Positions 4,954-7,028 of a stretch of DNA of 7,028 nt are shown piece after piece. Source of the stretch: DTU078 sp002397345 (lineage in GTDB: Bacteria > Bacillota > Clostridia > Oscillospirales > CAG-272); contig CALLYE010000142.1 in the NCBI GenBank assembly GCA_937875545.1, positions 1 to 7,028 on the forward strand. Direction: 5' to 3'. The notes under the pieces were generated by a model that saw nothing but the letters and a program-made list of their open reading frames with translations, searched no databases and was not told the origin of the DNA. The position numbers were made by a program, and so were the translations under genes. Positions within the stretch are counted from its first letter, which is position 1, and every line of letters begins with the position of its first letter.

Positions 4954-6633
4954 TATGACCTCACGCCGAAACAGAATGGCATCGTTGTATATCGTAACCG
5001 ACGAATCTCTTGCGTGGTCGAGGAAGCCGGATTTATTGTATCTATCGGCGAGCGAAGTCCGAACTTTTTTATCAGCCTGCTATGCCCGTCGCCCTTCTTT
5101 GAAACGCTTGAGGAGGTTCGTAATGAACTCGCGCTGTGGATACCATTATTCCACTTCGAGCTTGAAATACCGCCCGAAGGTATCGAATTCGGATTACGTC
5201 AGCCGAGCCAGATCATAACGGTGGATAACATCGGCGAAGTTTCCTGCGGCTGTATGATCGTGTTCAAGGCGCTCGGCAGCGTCACAAATCCGGAGCTGCT
5301 CAACATGGATAACGGCGAATATGTAAAAATAAACACTACAATGAATGCGGGAGACGAACTTCGCATTTATACCCATTTCGCGGGGAAACGCGTTATTAAA
5401 ATAACCGGAGGCACGGAAACAAACATATTTTCGCTGCTCGATATCGGCTCGACATTTCTACAGCTTGCGGCGGGTCGAAACACGCTGCGGTATGACGCGG
5501 GAACGAATATAGAATTACTTGAGGTGAGCCTATACCATGCTCTCGCTGACGGCGGGACTTCACCGCCCGATCCGCCCGCGCAGGAATGGCTGAACCAGGT
5601 ATTGGCGGCTCTTGCGGCGCTTGATGAGAATGATACCTACGCGCTGCTCAATCTCACATACAACCTGCTTTATGACAACTACACGCTGCTCGGTACCGCG
5701 CATGACCAGATGATCGGTATGCGTGATGCGATGTATATCCGCACCGGAATTATACTCAACCATCTGCACCCGGTGGAAACAGCTTCAGCGCCGAACATGG
5801 CGAGCCGGAGAGCGTCCATCACCTTTACCGGTATTAGCGTGGGCAACAACATGGTGCTTGGCAGCGTGACATATTTATTCGCTGCGACCCTTGGCAGTCC
5901 CGCGGCAAATACCGTGCAGGTACTGGTTCAAAGCAATCTCAGCGGCACCGTTAAAAAGCTCGCCGAAGCAATACGGGGCGTTCAGGATGCGGCAAATATC
6001 GCATATGGCAGCGGGACAAATCCGCACCCCACCTGCACAGGCTATTGGACGAAGCAGCGGTTTTCCATCGGAGACATTTCCGTCGCTCCCGGAGAGAGCC
6101 TGTTCCTGCTGGAAAAATCCGAGGATGTCAACACGGCGTTGACGCTGACCTCCACTGCCGCATCGACTGTCAACGCTTTCATTCGGATGCCGCACCTGCG
6201 GTATGTCCTGACCGGTAACGTCAGCGGTTCGGGCGGCGTCAACAGCGTCAGAGGGCCGTTACACACTATATTGCCCATCGGAGGTGTGGTAATCGGCGGT
6301 CAGGAAGCTCCGCTTATCCCGGTTCCCTACGACTGCCATCTGGTCACCATCTGCCGCCAATCAGACACCACAGAAAAAGAACTTGACTTCTATATTTCAA
6401 ACGATGAGCAGACATTCACCCGTATATCGAGGAGCACGCCGCTCGGTTCGAACAGCTCCGCAGATGCGCAGCATGTTCAGATCGCGATGCGGCAGAGCCG
6501 TGTGCCTGCCGGCTACGGACTGTACATCCGCATCGGGAGCAACGGCACATCGGCGACCGCCTATTGTGACCTAAAATTCACCTACCACCTATATCCGGCC
6601 GCGCTCGCGGTTGATACAGATCTTATGCTGTGA
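4768..6633 (+). CDS. Hybrid capsid-scaffold / distal-tail / tail-fibre-like protein
   Basis: An unbroken 621-residue ORF made of pieces from different virion genes. GGAGG at 4752-4756 lies 11 bases before ATG 4768, as expected for a capsid gene following the protease. Residues 1-62 are charged and coiled-coil-like (LELREKRNKIW, YDKMEDDMVALGHEIERLER), the scaffold (delta) domain of an HK97 major capsid protein. Residues ~63-256 resemble the C-terminal part of a siphovirus distal tail (Dit/phage_tail-type) protein, with LTPKQNG, ISCVVEEAGF and FFISLLCPSPFF, then a beta-rich segment ending near LLEVSLYH. Residues ~258-621 begin with a Pro-rich turn (SPPDPPAQEWLNQVL) and a helical stretch. They then become beta-strand-rich and Gly/Ser/Thr-rich, as in tail fibres or receptor-binding proteins, but no family was recognised. 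Capsid core, head-tail connectors, tube, tape measure and the Dit N-terminus are missing. Could be translated; function unknown. Confidence 0.75.
   Translation: MSKILELREKRNKIWNTAKEFLDQKRGADGLVPAEAAAEYDKMEDDMVALGHEIERLERQAAYDLTPKQNGIVVYRNRRISCVVEEAGFIVSIGERSPNFFISLLCPSPFFETLEEVRNELALWIPLFHFELEIPPEGIEFGLRQPSQIITVDNIGEVSCGCMIVFKALGSVTNPELLNMDNGEYVKINTTMNAGDELRIYTHFAGKRVIKITGGTETNIFSLLDIGSTFLQLAAGRNTLRYDAGTNIELLEVSLYHALADGGTSPPDPPAQEWLNQVLAALAALDENDTYALLNLTYNLLYDNYTLLGTAHDQMIGMRDAMYIRTGIILNHLHPVETASAPNMASRRASITFTGISVGNNMVLGSVTYLFAATLGSPAANTVQVLVQSNLSGTVKKLAEAIRGVQDAANIAYGSGTNPHPTCTGYWTKQRFSIGDISVAPGESLFLLEKSEDVNTALTLTSTAASTVNAFIRMPHLRYVLTGNVSGSGGVNSVRGPLHTILPIGGVVIGGQEAPLIPVPYDCHLVTICRQSDTTEKELDFYISNDEQTFTRISRSTPLGSNSSADAQHVQIAMRQSRVPAGYGLYIRIGSNGTSATAYCDLKFTYHLYPAALAVDTDLML
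4954..5538 (+). pseudogene. 3' part of a distal-tail-type gene
   Basis: Encodes about 195 residues that match the latter half of phage tail (Dit-like) proteins. LTPKQNG...YRNRRISCVVEEAG is typical of the middle of the family, and FISLLCPSPFF of the segment after it. A galectin-like beta-rich C-terminal half follows, with INTTMNAGDELRIYT and LLDIGSTFLQLAAGRNTLRY. The N-terminal ~90 residues, which form the ring in intact proteins, are absent. Family ends such as SPAYLGI do not follow LLEVSLYH, which suggests a second junction there. Confidence 0.6.
5542..6633 (+). other. Unrecognised tail-fibre-like segment of the hybrid ORF
   Basis: About 363 residues. A Pro-rich start (SPPDPPAQEW) is followed by a helical stretch of Leu/Ala/Asn/Tyr to about residue 332 of the hybrid. 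Two beta-rich stretches follow (about 347-480 and 498-606) separated by a Gly/Ser turn (NVSGSGGVNS, 484-493). Repeated short hydrophobic strands and polar turns resemble receptor-binding or baseplate proteins. Position between a distal tail protein and the lysis amidase fits that role. No motif allows a family name. It may descend from the 3' end of a second tail gene. Confidence 0.45.
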
Positions 6634-6643
6634 GGTGACTATA

Positions 6644-7028
6644 ATGAACCTGCATAAACTCATACTTACCGAAAATGAATGCTGCAAGGTGGGACGCATT
6701 ATTGCTCCGAAAGGGATAATGTGCCACTCGACCGGCGCGAACAATCCTTGGCTCAAGCGCTATGTTGGCCCGGACGATGGACTGCTGGGTAAAAACCAGT
6801 ACGGCAATCACTGGAATACGCTCACGCCCGACGGACGGCAGGTCTGCGTTCACGCATTCATCGGCAAGCTCGCTGACGGCTCCATTGCCACATATCAAAC
6901 GCTACCATGGAATATGCGCGGCTGGCACTGCGGGAGCGGGCCGAATGGCTCGGGCAACGATTCATACATAAGCTTTGAGATATGCGAGGACGGTCTGACC
7001 GACGCCTCGTATTTTTATGCCGTTTACA
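6644..7028 (+). CDS. N-acetylmuramoyl-L-alanine amidase, partial
   Basis: Predicted endolysin that cuts the bond between muramic acid and L-alanine in the host wall at the end of infection. The first 128 residues are visible; the gene continues past the right edge. The sequence is typical of Clostridia phage amidases of the Amidase_2/PGRP fold: KGIMCHSTGANNPWLKRYVG (H28, expected first zinc ligand), GNHWNTLTPDGRQVCVHAFIGK, YQTLPWNMRGWHCGSG (H95) and ISFEICEDGLTD (E112, expected catalytic Glu). The remaining zinc ligands would lie downstream. GAGGTG at 6632-6637 overlaps the preceding stop and lies 6 bases before ATG, so it is probably translated together with the hybrid tail ORF. No holin lies between them, although one is often found there. 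No cell-wall-binding region can be judged because the end is missing. Confidence 0.9.
   Translation, partial: MNLHKLILTENECCKVGRIIAPKGIMCHSTGANNPWLKRYVGPDDGLLGKNQYGNHWNTLTPDGRQVCVHAFIGKLADGSIATYQTLPWNMRGWHCGSGPNGSGNDSYISFEICEDGLTDASYFYAVY

Noticed and set aside
5542..6633. Diversity-generating retroelement variable region at the tail-fibre end
   Set aside because: No template repeat, reverse transcriptase or accessory gene is visible in the window, and the C-terminus shows no clear variable-repeat signature.

Overview
The window looks like a decayed, internally shortened prophage of a siphovirus (tailed phage with an HK97-type head) from a Clostridia-like, Gram-positive anaerobe. The host guess is inference. 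It rests on the phage gene families present (a small sigma-like protein of the MKIPYKFVT type, a primase-polymerase/helicase, an HK97 portal, a ClpP-like head protease, an N-acetylmuramoyl-L-alanine amidase), strong GGAGG-type ribosome sites, one GTG start, and moderate GC in the genes with an A/T-richer non-coding part. No host gene, integrase, tRNA, CRISPR array or insertion sequence is visible.

Bases 1-703 hold no convincing gene but are rich in structure. A very strong intrinsic terminator lies at 141-190. A possible promoter sits near 197-233, followed by a cluster of alternative pairings at 259-412. A second terminator-like hairpin is at 451-479, nested long-range dyads at 519-625, and a strong terminator at 631-665. 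The last terminator overlaps a competing perfect 9-bp pairing (587-595 with 638-646), which is the geometry of an attenuator. This array immediately precedes the first gene.

Bases 704-7028 are all on the + strand in normal phage order: replication, portal, head protease, capsid, tail, lysis. Large pieces are missing, and the ends of separate genes have been joined inside coding sequence. The first ORF (704-3175) starts as a sigma-like protein and becomes a primase-polymerase/helicase at about residue 82. Its last ~17 residues are an out-of-frame reading of a portal gene. The portal (about 3123-3994) lacks its N-terminal part and carries a frameshift near 3434. The ClpP-like protease (4047-4745) looks complete. 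The next ORF (4768-6633) starts as the N-terminal scaffold (delta) domain of an HK97 major capsid protein. At residue ~62 it switches in frame to the C-terminal half of a distal-tail-type protein. At about residue 257 it probably switches again to a tail-fibre or receptor-binding-like region. The amidase gene (6644 onward) begins 10 bases later and runs off the window.

The window therefore cannot build a phage head: portal, capsid and terminase are broken or absent. Genes that could still give working products are the primase-helicase, the protease, the hybrid tail protein and the amidase. Three of the four inferred junctions keep the reading frame. Whether this is a decaying prophage, an element reduced by selection, or an assembly collapse cannot be settled from sequence alone. 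The most notable points are the serial in-frame gene fusions and the attenuator-like leader.
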